DNA from: Aralia elata
Taxonomy: Eukaryota; Streptophyta; Magnoliopsida; Apiales; Araliaceae
Direction of reading: 5' to 3'
DNA: 64,000 nucleotides
NCBI GenBank assembly: GCA_034770075.1
Contig: CM068383.1
Location: 5,933,415-5,997,414 of the forward strand
Every line of letters starts with the position of its first letter. The first letter of the stretch is position 1. Position numbers and translations under genes: made by a program. Below the pieces are notes generated by a model that was not told where the DNA came from, made no database searches, and was given only the letters and a program-made list of their open reading frames with translations. Below, piece after piece: positions 48,360 to 61,665 of the stretch.

Positions 48360-49112
48360 TCTAACACAAAGTACTAAAAATAGTAGTAAACAATAATAGG
48401 TAGGCAGCCAACATTTAAAATTAGCATGTAACCAACAGTAGCAAAACATTTTCTTGAACCTGAATAATAAAATATAATGTATATTAGATCTATTGAATAT
48501 GTAACTTTTTTCATAATATTGAATAAAAAAATGATCAAAACATTTGGGCAAGTTACCATAAACCATATTTACAACATTTATGGAACAGACCATCACACTA
48601 ATGGGAGTCAGATATCAATATCCAATACTAAAAGCAGAGTTAATTCCACGAGATTTACCACCAAACTAATAGTATATACAAGCATTATAATTTTTTTTTA
48701 ACAAGATTTGCAGAGTAGATTAAAACATAGTGGACACCATTGGTTTTAGTTTCAGCAAATTATTTTGACACGTTTTTTTTAAACATAACTCTGAAGAATT
48801 TTAATAACCAAGTATCTACAAACCATCTTCAATAATTGTATACAACTGACAAAATCAAAATAAACCCAATTCGAAATTTAAAACAATTTTTACAATTCTC
48901 CAAAATCTAATCTTTTTTAACAAACCACTTCAAATACCCATGAATTCAACTAAATTCTTTGCAGAAATTCTACCAACCTAATAAACCCTAGATTTCTTAC
49001 GCTAGAGAACAAAAAAATTACCAAAATTAATTACTAGTAATGGAGCTTTACTCCTTCGTAGAGATAGAGATTTGGCTCGTTACGGAGTGTCGCCAATCGT
49101 CGGATCCATGTC
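48360..49112 (-). other. Candidate small spliced gene region, copy 2 (noisy)
   Basis: DNA equivalent of 21330-22022. Extra bases disrupt both exons (for example an added G in GTTACGGAGTG and GTCGGATTTGG), so the copy cannot test whether the small frame is conserved. Confidence 0.3.
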
Positions 49113-49849
49113 GGATTTGGCCGGAGTAGTACCTTCCGTTCTTCTTCGTAGTGAGAGAGAGAAGGGTTAGAGAGAGAAAGAGATATGATACAAGGATTTG
49201 GGTTAGTTTTTTTTTTGTGGCTGGCCCACCCTTCCGCGTCATTTTTTTAAGTTCGTCCTTAGTTCGCTTGATATGGTCCGTCGGAGAGCTTTGCCCTATA
49301 TATATATATATTTGAAATCAATGTTTTTTTTGTCAAATATTGGGTTATTATATTTGAAATTGATGAACTAAATAAATAAAATTATTATATTAATAATGTT
49401 AAAAAGTCTACTTATAGTATGGTAAGACTGAATATTCATAATTACCAAGTAAAATAGTTCAAAATACTTCAACCAGTTAAAATAGGAAATACACTCCTTC
49501 ACATGTTGCAGACAAATGAATCATCAATCATACTCGTTCATTTAGGGTTTAATTTTAAATAAAGTCTCTATTCTATTCAGTCCTTGATCACATTTCAGAC
49601 TATTTCATGCATTTAGTTTTATGAAACGCCCCTTAATCAGCATTTTGTGCATCTCCTACCAAAATACCTCAACCACAAATGAAATCCGTATGCTTTTATT
49701 TATTTATCAAAATATAATGCGCCTTTAAATTTCTCAGATTCTTTTATTAAAAGAAAAGTTTTACAATCACTTTACTAACTTTCTTATTTTTTTTTGTTGA
49801 AACAACTATACTAACATTATTATTACAATATACGTCATCTGTCTCGAAT

Positions 49850-50107
49850 TATAAGATTAATGTTGACTTTTTTTAAAGTTAATTTGAGATATTTTTAAGT
49901 TTAAAATTGACATGATTCATTTAAAATAATAACTTTTATAACTAATACATAAAATTTTGTAGGTAGTTTATAACATTCATAATTATATTGCATAAACTAC
50001 ATGAATATTAATGTCAATTTTAACTTTCAAAATATCTGAAAAGACTTTTAAAAAGTCAATATTGATCTTAGAATAGAGATAGTATTAGTTATCAAGATTT
50101 TTTTTTA
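49850..50107. mobile_element. Degenerate Stowaway-type MITE, copy 2
   Basis: Same sequence as 22762-23011, back in well-resolved sequence. Confidence 0.6.
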
Positions 50108-50302
50108 ACATATAATATTTAAGGAGCTGTTACTAGTACTTTTAATATATCATGACATTTAAATAACAGTTAAATATGAAAATCACTATTTTTTACATAT
50201 ATTATGTTAAGCACTATTCTTTATTTAAATTTTTATTTATTAATGATAGTTGTTGACTAATTTATGGTTTTAAATTTTCAGTGGTGAAATCAAGTGAAAG
50301 AA

Positions 50303-50314
50303 GATATATATATA

Positions 50315-50373
<59 letters not shown>
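50303..50373. repeat. (AT)n microsatellite, copy 2
   Basis: 71 bp with one TT phase slip at about 50321. Confidence 0.95.
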
Positions 50374-50377
<4 letters not shown>

Positions 50378-50862
50378 TTTGAAAGAAATTTGGTTGTGTT
50401 GTATATAAATGTGTAATACAAAAGAAGAGAGGGATTAGCCAATTTGTACACTTCACCTACAAATTCTAATACTTAACTTCAAAAACAAGTAAGTATAAAA
50501 GTTATCTTATTTAGGAAATCCTAATTAATATCAACAGTAGTATTAATGTTCATGCGGGCACCAGACTCTTGGCTTTGAAGATCCAACAAATCCTAATTAT
50601 ATTTGCAAACTCAGTAAGTCATTCCATGGACCTAAAAAATGAAAATTTTCATTTAATCTTGTTACATAATTAATAACAGCAGTACAAATATAATTTAGTA
50701 TTTATGGTTGTAATTTATCTAGAATAGCAGATGAAGTTTGAAATATTCGACATTGGTCTGAATTATTCCTTTATCCGAATATATCTGAATTATTCCTTTA
50801 GTATAGCTAGAGTTTTTTGCTCTTAATTGTAAATATATATTATAACTAGTACGTAGAGAACA

Positions 50863-50926
50863 AATAAATACAACAATTCGATCGACATTCAATTAATTAA
50901 CCTTGCCAAATTTCATTGAAACCTAC
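50863..50926 (-). pseudogene. 3' flank of lost NPF paralogue, next unit boundary
   Basis: Same NPF 3'-flank match as at 23786-23847, ending at the LTR. Confidence 0.6.
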
Positions 50927-52099
50927 TGATAAACACATAATTCATACATTTTATTATCCCTAATTTTGTCCTTTTAATTATATTAGTTTATTTATTTAAT
51001 ATGTTTTATTTCATTTTGTAGGATTTAATATTTTGTTGCAATAAAGTCAAAATCTTGGTGATCAAGCAATATTTAATGCTCTTATTCATGTAAGGAAATA
51101 TCCAAGAAGAATTCTACAAGGAAAAGGAAGGATGTGGGACAATCTTAGTGTGCAAGTCAAATCCAATGAAGGAAAAGAAAGTCAATCTAGAAGATATCTT
51201 TGAAAAGTTGATTGCCACTAGGAAGTTGAAACTTACATGGAAAGGGACTCTTGAGAGATTACCATATAGAGATTGAAATCAAAAAGGGAATAAAAGAGGC
51301 CAAGTTCAATGAATATAAATTAGGGCACACATTTATTTTTCCTATAAATAGGTCTCTTGTTTTAGAGAGAAGTACGTATCCGTTTAGGTTAGGAGTAGGA
51401 GTAAATTAAATTATTGTACGCTTGTTGGAGGATCGTTAATTAAAGGGGTTTTTTTTTTTTTTTTTTTTTAATTTTCTACTTCTTCTTTATTTAGTTAGTT
51501 TATTTATTTTCATGTCTAGTTAATTTTTTTAATCTAGGATGAAGATGAAATTAAATAATTATTCATGATAATATTTTATTTCTTCTATTATTTATGCTTT
51601 TATGTTTAATTGATTTCGCCTTCATGTTTCATTATTGAAATACCTTCGTTTTATAGTTTTTATGTGAGTTTAAATTAATTAAGAGGTTTTGATAGATTAT
51701 TGTTAAGATATGAGTTTTTCACAATCCATGTTTGCTCAAAGAAGTTTTGATGGGTTTATAGTTAATCCTTAAATTTTCATAGTCTATGCTTGCCCACGTT
51801 AATTATAAAATTACTAAATTAAAGGGAAGGGAGATCAAAATCATAATTAAGTTATAAAAATAGAAGAGATTAAATTACTTGTTATGTTTATTATTTAATG
51901 GATTCGAATTCCTAGATTGCTTCCTTATTATTAGTTAGTTTAATTATAGCTAATTGATTCTCAATCTTTATTTCTAATTCGCCTAAAATAGATATTAAGG
52001 ATACATTAAAATTAATCTAGTCTCTGTGGGTTTGACCTGTACTTGCCAGTTTTTCAATTTGACACTGTGCACTTGCAGTTACATATTTTTATCACATCA
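50927..52099 (+). repeat. 5' LTR, copy 3
   Basis: About 1173 bp; TATAAATAG at 51343-51351. The poly-T tract at about 51449-51469 is longer than in other LTRs. Confidence 0.92.
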
Positions 52100-52105
52100 A
52101 GTTTT

Positions 52106-52122
52106 TGGCGCCGTTGCCGGGG
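52106..52122 (+). promoter_or_regulatory. Primer binding site, tRNA-Asp, copy 3
   Basis: TGGCGCCGTTGCCGGGG, identical to the site in copy 2. Confidence 0.9.
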
Positions 52123-53032
52123 ACTAGAATTAATTTTTTTTATCCCTTAATATTTATTTATTCGAATTAGTTTTTCAACTCTAATTTTTTATTTTTTTTT
52201 TCTTTCCAGGATTATCGCAGTGGATCGAAGGAGCGAAAAAATAAAGATTTTATTGTTGCGCTATTCCTGGTATTTTGTATCTTAACTCAAAAAAAAAATA
52301 GTAGCTTAGTTTTATTTTTTATTTTTTTAGTTTTTATTGTTAGTTAGAAAACTAATTGCCGCATACATGCATTCACTCACGTAGAGCACATCCTGTTTAG
52401 GTTTTTACTTTTATTTTTATTTTTGTCAATTATAAACGGTGGTGATTGCTAGAGGATCGAGGTACGTCAAATTTCTCCTTCTTTCGTAATTCACATAGTT
52501 TTAGGACACTTTATTTGTTTACAGTTTTTTTTATTTGTGTTCTTATTTGTATTTAATTTAAGGGCAAATCCTGTAACAAGATAAGGTGGGAATTTCATCA
52601 CCCTTCCTTGGCCCACAAACAACCCAACTTGCATTTTGCATAACCTTGACCTAATAAAATCAAGTAGACGTTGGCCCTGGGACTCTCGAGCTCAATTAGG
52701 ACAAGAAACTCCAAGAGGAGGCTGAATTTTTAATTAATCAAACTACTGGTGTCTAGGCAAGTGGTTCAAAAGGCAAACGCCTAAAGAACGTGTGGTTATT
52801 TAATTAGTCACCGTACCCACGGAGAGACTCCCACCGTTCTTACACTTATCTGGCTAGTGGCTTGATTAATTTTGAATTTTGTGGACCTTAAGGTGTAACT
52901 TGGAACAGTTAGGAGCTGTCTAGATTTTATTTAGGTTAACCGTAGAATTAGGATATTTATTTATTTATATTTTTTTTCCTTTTGTGTGACTTTTGTGGCT
53001 AGTTGTTTATTTGTCTTGTGATTTGTGGAAAG

Positions 53033-54017
53033 ATGGACTCCTATTATAGTTGGAATAATAATTTTACTTGAAATCAAGAACCCTATGAAAATTTTAATGC
53101 ACACCAAGTAAATCAATTTTTTCCAACTTATGAAGATCCTTATCTAAGTTCATATTCATATCCATATCCATATTCGGATCCAGAACCTCAATATCCACAA
53201 GAATTTTCAAATGAAGAAGAGGAAAGATTCAATACCTTAGAGAAAACTATGGAAGCTTTAATGGAAACTCATTCTCGTCTAGAAATTCAAATGAGTCGGT
53301 TAGCCACCATAATAAATGAACAAGAGGTGGATGAATTTTCTAGTGACTCTGAGGTTAATTTTGAAAATCATGATGACTGTGGAAATGATGAGAAAAATAA
53401 AAATTTTGGATTTAATTCTACACACTTTGAGTCAAGCTAATTTGAGGAGTTTGAAAATTATGAGTCTATACCTAAAGTTGATCATGTCGCATTTAATGAA
53501 TCGGTTGAAAAAGTTTATAAACCTAAAGTTCTATATCCTGAAAGACTTATTCCTAGAAAACAACCGAGTGATTTTTGTAGACCAACCCATAAAAGTAAAC
53601 ATGATCCAAGAGTTGTCCATGACCCAAAAGGTAATTGAAAATAGACTCATGATTGAAGATGATCCAATTGATTTTTTCTTAAAACATCTTGACCAAAATT
53701 GGAATGAATCTGAATATTTAGATAAGGTTAATGAGATGTTGCGATCCACTTCACATAAGTCAACAAAATGGAAACATGCATGCGAGCCAATTCGTCCACA
53801 TTTTGAGCGTATTCGTAAATATTTTCCCGAGGTAAACTTTAAGCATAACTGTGATGAAAATTTTGACTATTTTCAATTTTTTAGACCTCCAAAAAATCAT
53901 GAAAAGTTCACACTCACTTATCCATTTGTATCATTCATTTGTAGTCATATACTTTTTAGGATATATGAAATTCGTAGGTATGTACATTTGTTTTCTTTTT
54001 CACCACATTTATTGTAG
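53033..54017 (+). pseudogene. Broken gag-like frame of LTR element, copy 3
   Basis: Same ATG and same two in-frame stops as copy 2, plus a copy-specific extra T in the run at 53572-53576 (GATTTTTGTAG). That insertion shifts the frame so that a 233-codon open frame (53316-54017) appears; its first half is out of frame with the homologous frame and is an artefact. Confidence 0.7.
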
Positions 54018-55274
54018 CACTACGGCCCCACATACAAGGTAAAATTCTTTCATTTCTTTGTTCTCTATTTTTCATTTGCATACATTGAGGACAATGCATG
54101 ATTTAGGTATGGGGGGAGTTTGTATTATAGTATTAGATTAGATATTTTTTATTTTTTTTCTTTTTAGGAACAAATTTTAAGATTTTTTTTAAAAAGAAGT
54201 AAAAATTTTGTTTGACTATGGATTGAATTAATTCTAATAAGTTTCTGTGGAGCAAAACTTTAAGTAAGATTGAAAGATTTAGAACTCTTGAACCTTTGAT
54301 AAGATACAAAATCTTAGTTCGAAACACCATCTTGAGTAAAATAAAATTCCTATGCATTTTTGGCACTTCACGTTCGCACTAACTCTTAGTTGTGGGGTAT
54401 AAACTATGATTTGATCAATTTCAAGAAAAAAAAGAAAAAATTTGAAGAAAAAAAAGAAGAAACAGAAAAGTTGAAAAAAAGTTGGAAAAAGAAAACTGCT
54501 TCAATGTTCATTGAACAAAATAACTGGGTATCTAAGCCTCAGGAAGCATCGATATTCACGCTGAAAAGTGTGATGGATATAAGCAACTTGACTTGTCAAA
54601 TTTTGTGGCCTTTGTTACTCGAGTTAGTATGCTCTTAGGGGTGTCTTTACACCTAGTGCCCTAAAGCCAACTAGTTGGGAGTCATTGGTCCAACGCTCGC
54701 TACATGGGTAACTCTGAAAAGCCTAAGAAAATGAGACATTGCACAAGTCAAGAAAAAAAATTAAAAAAAAGAAAGGAAAAAAAAGAATGAAAAAAATGAA
54801 AAAAAAGAGGAAAAGGAAAAGAAAAATGAATTTGCTTGATTTTCATGGTAAAAATCCCTACTAAGAGTTACATTACATACACAATGCATGCATCATATGG
54901 AATTAATTTTATGAAGGATGGTGTCTAGAATGAAGATTGAGTATTTTTGATAAGGTGAAAGTGTGATGTTGAATTTGATCTTGCTTGTGTATAATGCCCA
55001 TGTATACTTAGAAGTTTTCTTTCGATTTCATAATTTGTTGAACCCAAAAATATTTTATTTTGAATTTTGAATTTTGAATTTTGTGGGTATATTCACTGCA
55101 AACCCTCACGAGACACAACTCGTCCACTTGGGGTAACCTTGGGGTTTAAAGGCTTGTTGCACATGCTAAGTGCAATCGTGTTTCCTACGAAAATGGGGTA
55201 GTATAGTTTTTATTTTTTATTTTTTTTATTTTTATTTTACTCGAGGATGTGCAAAAACTAGGTATGGGGGTATT

Positions 55275-56450
55275 TGATAAACACATAATTCATACATTTT
55301 ATTATCCCTAATTTTGTCCTTTTAATTATATTAGTTTATTTATTTAATATGTTTTATTTTATTTTGTAGGATTTAATATTTTGTTGCAATAAAGTCAAAA
55401 TCTTGGTGATCAAGCAATATTTAATGCTCTTATTCATGTAAGGAAATATCCAAGAAGAATTCTACAAGGAAAAGGAAGGATGTGGGACAATCTTGGTGTG
55501 CAAGTCAAATCCAATGAAGGAAAAGAAAGTCAATCTAGAAGATATCTTTGAAAAGTTGATTGCCACTAGGAAGTTGAAACTTACATGGAAAGGGACTCTT
55601 GAGAGATTACCATATAGAGATTGAAATCAAAAAGGGAATAAAAGAGGCCAAGTTCAATGAATGTAAATTAGGGCACAAATTTATTTTTTCTATAAATAGG
55701 TCTCTTGTTTTAGAGAGAAGTACGTATCCGTTTAGGTTAGCAATAGGAGTAAATTAAATTATTGCATGCACGCTTGTTAGAGGATCGTTAATTAAAGGGT
55801 TTTTTTTTTATTTTATTTTTAATTTTCTACTTCTTCTTTATTTTAGTTAGTTTATTTATTTTCATGTCTAGTTAATTTCTTTAATCTAGGATGAAGATGA
55901 AATTAAATAATTATTCATGATAATATTTTATTTCTTCTATTATTTATGCTTTTATGTTTAATTGATTTCGCCTTCATGTTTCGTTATTGAAATACCTTCG
56001 TTTTATAGTTCTTATGTGATTTTAAATTAATTAAGAGGTTTTGATAGATTATTGTTAAGATATGAGTTTTTCATAATCCATGCTTGCTCAAAGAAGTTTT
56101 GATGGGTTATAGTTAATCCTTAAATTTTCATAGTCTATGCTTGCCCACGTTAATTATAAAATTACTAAATTAAAGGGAAGGGAGATCAAAATCATAATTA
56201 AGTTATAAAAATAGAAGAGATTGAATTACTTGTTATGTTTATTATTTAATGGATTCGAATTCCTAGATTGCTTCCTTATTATTAGTTAGTTTAATTATAG
56301 TTAATTGATTCTCAATCTTTATTTCTAATTCGCCTAAAATAGATATTAAGGATACATTAAAATTAATCTAGTCTCTGTGGGTTTGACCTGTACTTGCCAG
56401 TTTTTCAATTTGACACTGTGCACTTGCAGTTACATATTTTTATCACATCA
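55275..56450 (+). repeat. 3' LTR, copy 3
   Basis: About 1176 bp; TATAAATAG at 55691-55699. Confidence 0.92.
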
Positions 56451-56758
56451 AGTTTTTAAGTACCTTTTGTTTCTTCTTCTACCACTTTTGCGTATATATG
56501 CTCTCTAGTTGTATTAATTCAATATATAATTCAGTTCCGTATATAATGAGAATCCATACATATTATCCAACTAAAAATCAATTGGTAGTAACGGAGGAGT
56601 ATTAATATAAAACGAGTTTAATTTCTAGATATAATTTAACTTATATGGGATTTTAACCCAATAATATATTATTATCAAACGTTGATTAAACATAAACTAG
56701 AATTCTAAAAATACAACAATTCAACATTCAATATTAAGTCGACAAATTTCATTGAAAC

Positions 56759-59743
56759 CTAAACTTTTGTTTCTTCTTCTTCTTTTGCTTCTACTTTTGC
56801 TTCTGCATTTTCAGATTGTTTTCGTGTCTTGTAGGAGTACCAAGATGCCACAAAAATAAATATACAAAAGTTAATTGCGGCCACAACTGATAGATAACCG
56901 TAAAAACGATCCAACCTGCAATTTTCAATCTTATCTGCTATCCATCCCGGATGTTTATCGTCCTTGGTCACAACTCTAATGAGCCAGATTACGAAAACAC
57001 TAAGCATAATTCCAGTACCAGTCACAAAGGCCGCTAGCGCTGCTGCATATCTCTTCACTGAAGAAGGTCCCTTGTGGCTAAAAAACCCCTCAATTCCTTC
57101 ACTTGCTAATCCATCCATTGCACCAAACATGACAAACTGTGGAGTCAGCCAAAACACCGTCATTGGAATTGGATCCGCGGATACATTCGCTCTTATTACT
57201 CTTAGCCGTCTTTTTTCCACCAGCATTGCTGTAACACAACATAATACAGTTAAGCACATTCCTATACCAATTTTTGCTGCATCAGTTGATCTCTTTCTTT
57301 TTTTAATCCATATGGCTAGTGTTTTGTCGTAGAGTTTTCTAGCTAAAAAGCTTGCGATAGACTGCATTAACACGAAGACTTGAAGAGGCAAATTGTGAAT
57401 GGCCCCGAGGTTAGCCTTCATTCCATTCCCTTGCTCTATAAAAAAGGTGTTGCCGATGGCTAGGACTATTCCGTACATGAAAAAGGTAAGCGACATGGGA
57501 ATCATTTTTCTAAGATGCTTGACTTCGTCCACATGCTGCTTGCTGCAACTTCTTGGTCCAGATGATCTGCAGGTAATCTGTTAGTGCAGCTGTGTAACTG
57601 AACGCCCCTACCCAGAAAGCATATGAAAGAGAACAAAATATAGATAGAAAAAAAAGGGCGCAAGTATATATTGGATAAAGTGTATTTGATGTTATTAATA
57701 CTGGATTAGGATCCCCTCCGTTACACATGTTTTCTGATTTCTTCCAATATACGCTCAACGACACAAATATTACATCTAGAGACGCAATAAAATTTGTTGC
57801 AAATTATTGTATTGATACTGTCGTTACAAGCAACATTTGTGTCGCTAGTATCGGGAGAAATTAGAAGATAAGCGTAACGGAGAAAATTCTAATCCATTAA
57901 TACTACTATTAACCCAAACAAAAAAGAACTGGTAACAAATTTATATTCATCGGTCCACATTTTCAGTCTGTCGCTATATTATTTAATACTTGTACAAAAT
58001 AAGTATCCTTTCATTATAATTTTTTCAAATCCCCATTAGCAATAAAAATATTTCTTTAGCGACAACACCATCTACACAATTATTAGCTACGAATAATGCA
58101 TCTAATTTACAATATTAACACATGTTCATCATGCCATTCACAATAGCGACACAATATTCTTACAATGTCACATTAGATTATTCTCCTTGATATCTTTTGA
58201 CTAATCAAATGAAAATATTCTTATTGTCTTCCACAGCAAATTAGAGGGGAGAGAGTGGATAGAGGATTCAGTCCATTACAATTCCCATACAATTTTACCC
58301 AGTCCACATTTAACGACAAACTTATTACTATACTAGCAGTACAATAGCGACGGCTAATGTATTGTCACTAATTCTAATGGGAGAGATTATATGAAAAGCA
58401 TAATGCAGGGGATCCAGGTCTGGAAAGTGTACCTTGGATCACTTTTGAAGCCAATTGGGGCTTGGACTCGGGTACTGGGACTTGAATCATTGTTGTTATC
58501 ATGACCGGGACAATCAGTCTTGAACATGAGATGAAAAAACATGGGTAAGTGGGCTCCCAACTGGCTTTCTGGGGATGTAGAACAAAGTTGCAAGTAGTAG
58601 AGGTAGTATGCTGAGCCCCATTGTGATTGCAGACAATGCAAAAGTTTTGCGACCATGTAGTTATATATGGAACTCCAAATGATGCCAAAAGAGTTGTTAC
58701 AATCGTGATCACATACCATACTATCTTATCGCGCTTTCTTGGTTTCATTTCTTGTGTTATAACTTGTGCTTCCTGGCTGGATTTGGTTGATTTTTCTTCT
58801 TCATCTTGAGCCTCAAGAATTTCTCTAGTCGGTGAAAATCCTTCCAACGACAACTCATGACCAGATTTTCCGGCAGTTACAAGTAGCAAGGCCACATAGA
58901 ATGCGAATGTTAGTGTCTTTGGAGGACATATACCGTTGTTTAAGCAGGCATTTACCTCTTCACTAGAGAACTGGGGATATGAATACTTTAAAATTCCAAG
59001 CCCCTAATTAATCACGATAACAATTGCGCTGTCAATTTATTGTTAGAAGACCCTAACATTATCATTTGATCTATGTAAGCCAAAACCAGAAATTGACTTG
59101 GCATGTAAAATCATCATAATTAGAAGCATGTAAAAATCTTAATTATTTGATGGGTATTTTCAGAGGATAGTTTTGGGAGACATGAAGGTTGAATTCTAAG
59201 TTTAGGATGAATAAAGTTATCTTAGAAGCATGTAATAGTGTTAATTATTTAAAGGCTATATTTGATCAATTAAGACTATTGAGTAATTATAAAAGTGTCG
59301 TTAAATGTGTATTCGTTTTGATTATATTATTTTAGCTAAATATCGGTAAATGTGTATTTATTTATAATTTTATTTTTATTCTGACAATATCAAACATTTA
59401 TATATCAAGATGCATGTTTATAATGGATATGATCTAGGATGAAAATACTTACCAAGGAGTAAATGGCGGTGGAATAAACCAATATCCAGAAGTTCCCAGT
59501 CTTCGCGTCAATAAGAAATGACACAAAGATCTTAAGAAATTCAGCGGCTCCATCTTGTATATTTGTAACTAGAATTGCAGTAAATAGCTTTAACTTCCAA
59601 ATATCAGTTAAAAATGTGATCAAGATTGAGAGAGCATAAGTTGCCATGATCTTGCTCACAAGCAAACCTGAAAAGAAAGAGAGAGAAAATAAAAAACACT
59701 TGGAATTAAATATTATGAGAAAACAAACCTGAAATATGAAGCA
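56759..59743 (-). CDS. NPF: NPF transporter, copy 3, frameshifted in exon 3
   Basis: Exons: 4 at 56759-57566 (808 bp, intact, 269 codons with stop), 3 at 58433-59003, 2 at 59453-59667, tentative exon 1 about 59728-59743. Exon 4 gives the cleanest view of the C-terminal half: VDEVKHLRKMIPMSLTFFMY at its start, FWLTPQFVMFGAMDGLASEG in the middle, six hydrophobic segments and an acidic/lysine tail (EAKEEEETKV). Exon 3 has two +1 changes, a fourth T at 58645-58648 and a sixth A at 58534-58539, which shift the frame for the about 37 codons between them and leave the rest out of frame. Exon 2 is intact. Confidence 0.85.
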
Positions 59744-59787
59744 TGGAATATTGAGGCCCCCCCCCCCACACATATACGTATATATTA

Positions 59788-60972
59788 TGTTCTCCATCCT
59801 TAACAACCTTTTTCGACAGATATTATTTCAATAACCAATTTTTTAACCGTTAATCATGATATCCAAGGGCTTAGATTAGACTCAATTGTTCCCCTGTCAC
59901 TAGAAGGATTAGTGACAAGGAAACTCTTTCTGGCAGCAGAAAAAAGACCAAAATGTCCTCACTCTCAACCCTGCCGCTAGAAGGAGTAGCGGTAGGTTGG
60001 CCAATATTTCTTGCCAATCAAACAAATCGATGGTCTTACTCCATGTTGTATTAATTAATTAATTTCTCCTTCCTCAATCCTATAATCTTCAATTACAGTA
60101 AAATTAAAAACCCTTTTCTCCTCCAATGGCGATTCAGATCCATAAAAAAATCTACCAAAAAAGGGAAGAAAAGAAAATAATTATATATACATGTTTGGTG
60201 TGTAGATCTGTGATTCTCTTCCTCCTCGGATGCTGGAAAGGCTTAGAGCTGGGTTTATGGAGGAAACCCATGTACAATCTCATATAAAGGAAGAGAAATT
60301 CAAAACCCTTCATTTAATTTCTATGATTTTTCTTCAAGAATCAGAGTAATCACGCCAGCAGATGAGCATGGTGACACAGCGCCTCATGATGTAAAATCTA
60401 GCTCTCTGTTCCATCACGAGACTAGCACACTTTCTTGTAAATGAACATCTTCTACTTTGACGGGATGATTTTGTTGTCGATGATGATGAATTTCTCCTCA
60501 TTAGAGATGATGAAGTTGAAAAACTTCTAGATGGGCCTTCTTTTTTGGACAACTTCCATTTCTCATCTGAATAGAACTGTGATGGTTGTGATGTAGTAGT
60601 AGCAGCAGTAGAAGTAGTAGTTGTAGCCATTAGAAAGTACTTGAAGAAAACATCTGAGTAAATTTCTTTGGGGCTTTAATTTCTTTTTGGGAGAAAAGAG
60701 AGAGAAAACAATGGAGTAAGACCAATGATTTGTTTGATTCGCAAGAAATATTGGCCAACCTACTGCTACTCCTTCTGGCGGCAGGGTTGAGAGAAAGTGA
60801 AGGCATTTTGGTCATTTCTCCTACCACCAGAAAAAATATCCCCGTCGCTACTCCTTCTAGCGGTAGAGGAGAAATTGAGTCTAATCTAAGTACTTGAATA
60901 TCATGATAAACGGTTAAAAAGTTAGTTGTTAGAATAGTATCTGTGACAACCGGTTGTCACGGATAGAAACCC
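59788..60972. mobile_element. Long-TIR element carrying DVL/RTFL, copy 3
   Basis: The right arm is as in the other copies. The outer 40 bp of the left arm differ sharply: TTCTCCATCCTTAACAACC then TTTTTCGAC replaces TCTCCATCCGTAACAACC GGTTGCGAC, mostly G to T. Confidence 0.78.
60334..60630 (-). CDS. RTFL: DVL/ROTUNDIFOLIA-like small polypeptide, copy 3
   Basis: 98 aa, protein identical to copy 1 by eye. A complete DVL domain ends in CWRDYSDS. Confidence 0.92.
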   Translation of the reverse strand: MATTTTSTAATTTSQPSQFYSDEKWKLSKKEGPSRSFSTSSSLMRRNSSSSTTKSSRQSRRCSFTRKCASLVMEQRARFYIMRRCVTMLICWRDYSDS

Positions 60973-61207
60973 TTTATATATATATATATATATATATATG
61001 AAATTTTTTAAAAACGGACCAAAAACGAATCGGTCTATAGCGACAGACAGAACCGTCGTTATACATGGATATAGCGACGACTCTGTCGCCATAGTGAACC
61101 GTCGTCATAGACCTATGACGACGGTTCATGCTATAGCGACGGTTCTGTTCGTCGCTATAGCTCGGTCCGTTTTTGGTCCGTCTCTGCTAGTTCGTTGGAG
61201 AGACAGG

Positions 61208-61239
<32 letters not shown>
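60973..61239. mobile_element. Palindromic CTATAGCGACGG MITE, copy 3, internally shortened
   Basis: Core 61011-61183. It lacks about 17 bp (GCATTCACCGTCGCTAT) present in copies 1 and 2, and has several arm changes (GACAGACAG, GTTCGTCGC). Confidence 0.75.
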
Positions 61240-61241
<2 letters not shown>

Positions 61242-61665
61242 ACTGTGAATATTGCTAAAAAGGTAAAAGAAAAAGGAAGAAAAAGATATGAAGATTGAGG
61301 CAAGAAATATAGCATATGTATAAACAAGGAAGATCACGTGCAAACCTACAAAAACACTATGAGATGTTAGTAGCTGCAAATGAGAAGAGGAAAATTACAT
61401 AGTACAAAGTATATTTGTCTTTGTGGAACTGTAAAAACGTCTCGTATCTTTTCGGGTATTGACATGTAGAGTCTGCCCATCCTTGTGTTCCCATCTTCCT
61501 TTCTTACATCCATAGTGAAATAATTCAAAGAAAACTCAACTTTAAGCTCTCTGTTTACCTCCATACTGAACTACGTACTCTTTAAAACCCCATCGAGAAA
61601 TCAGTCTGGATGCCGAAGTGGATGACGTGCAGCTAGTTTTCTATGATTGATCAATATTAAGTTAC

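Larger units (their letters stand above)
42000..49090. other. Low-quality sequence block in copy 2 (second), with N gap
   Basis: Dense 1-3 base insertions relative to copy 1. Between the anchors 12605/38891 and 22201/49289 copy 2 is 802 bp longer although the N gap removes about 479 bp, so about 1.28 kb is excess over roughly 9 kb. Insertion-biased noise of this size is typical of raw long reads. Confidence 0.85.
26254..53326 (+). repeat. Tandem unit, copy 2 (complete)
   Basis: Second full unit. It is about 820 bp longer than copy 1, mainly because the 38.9-49.1 kb part carries many scattered inserted bases. It also contains the only N gap of the window. Confidence 0.95.
50927..56450 (+). 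mobile_element. Complete non-autonomous LTR retrotransposon, copy 3
   Basis: 5524 bp; same order as 23848-29376. The right flank reads AGTTTTTAAGTACC instead of AGTTTTTGAGTACC. Confidence 0.9.

Noticed and set aside
53316..54017. 233-codon open frame in the LTR element of copy 3
   Set aside because: Created by one extra T near 53574. Its first part is a different frame from the homologous gag-like frame of copies 1 and 2.
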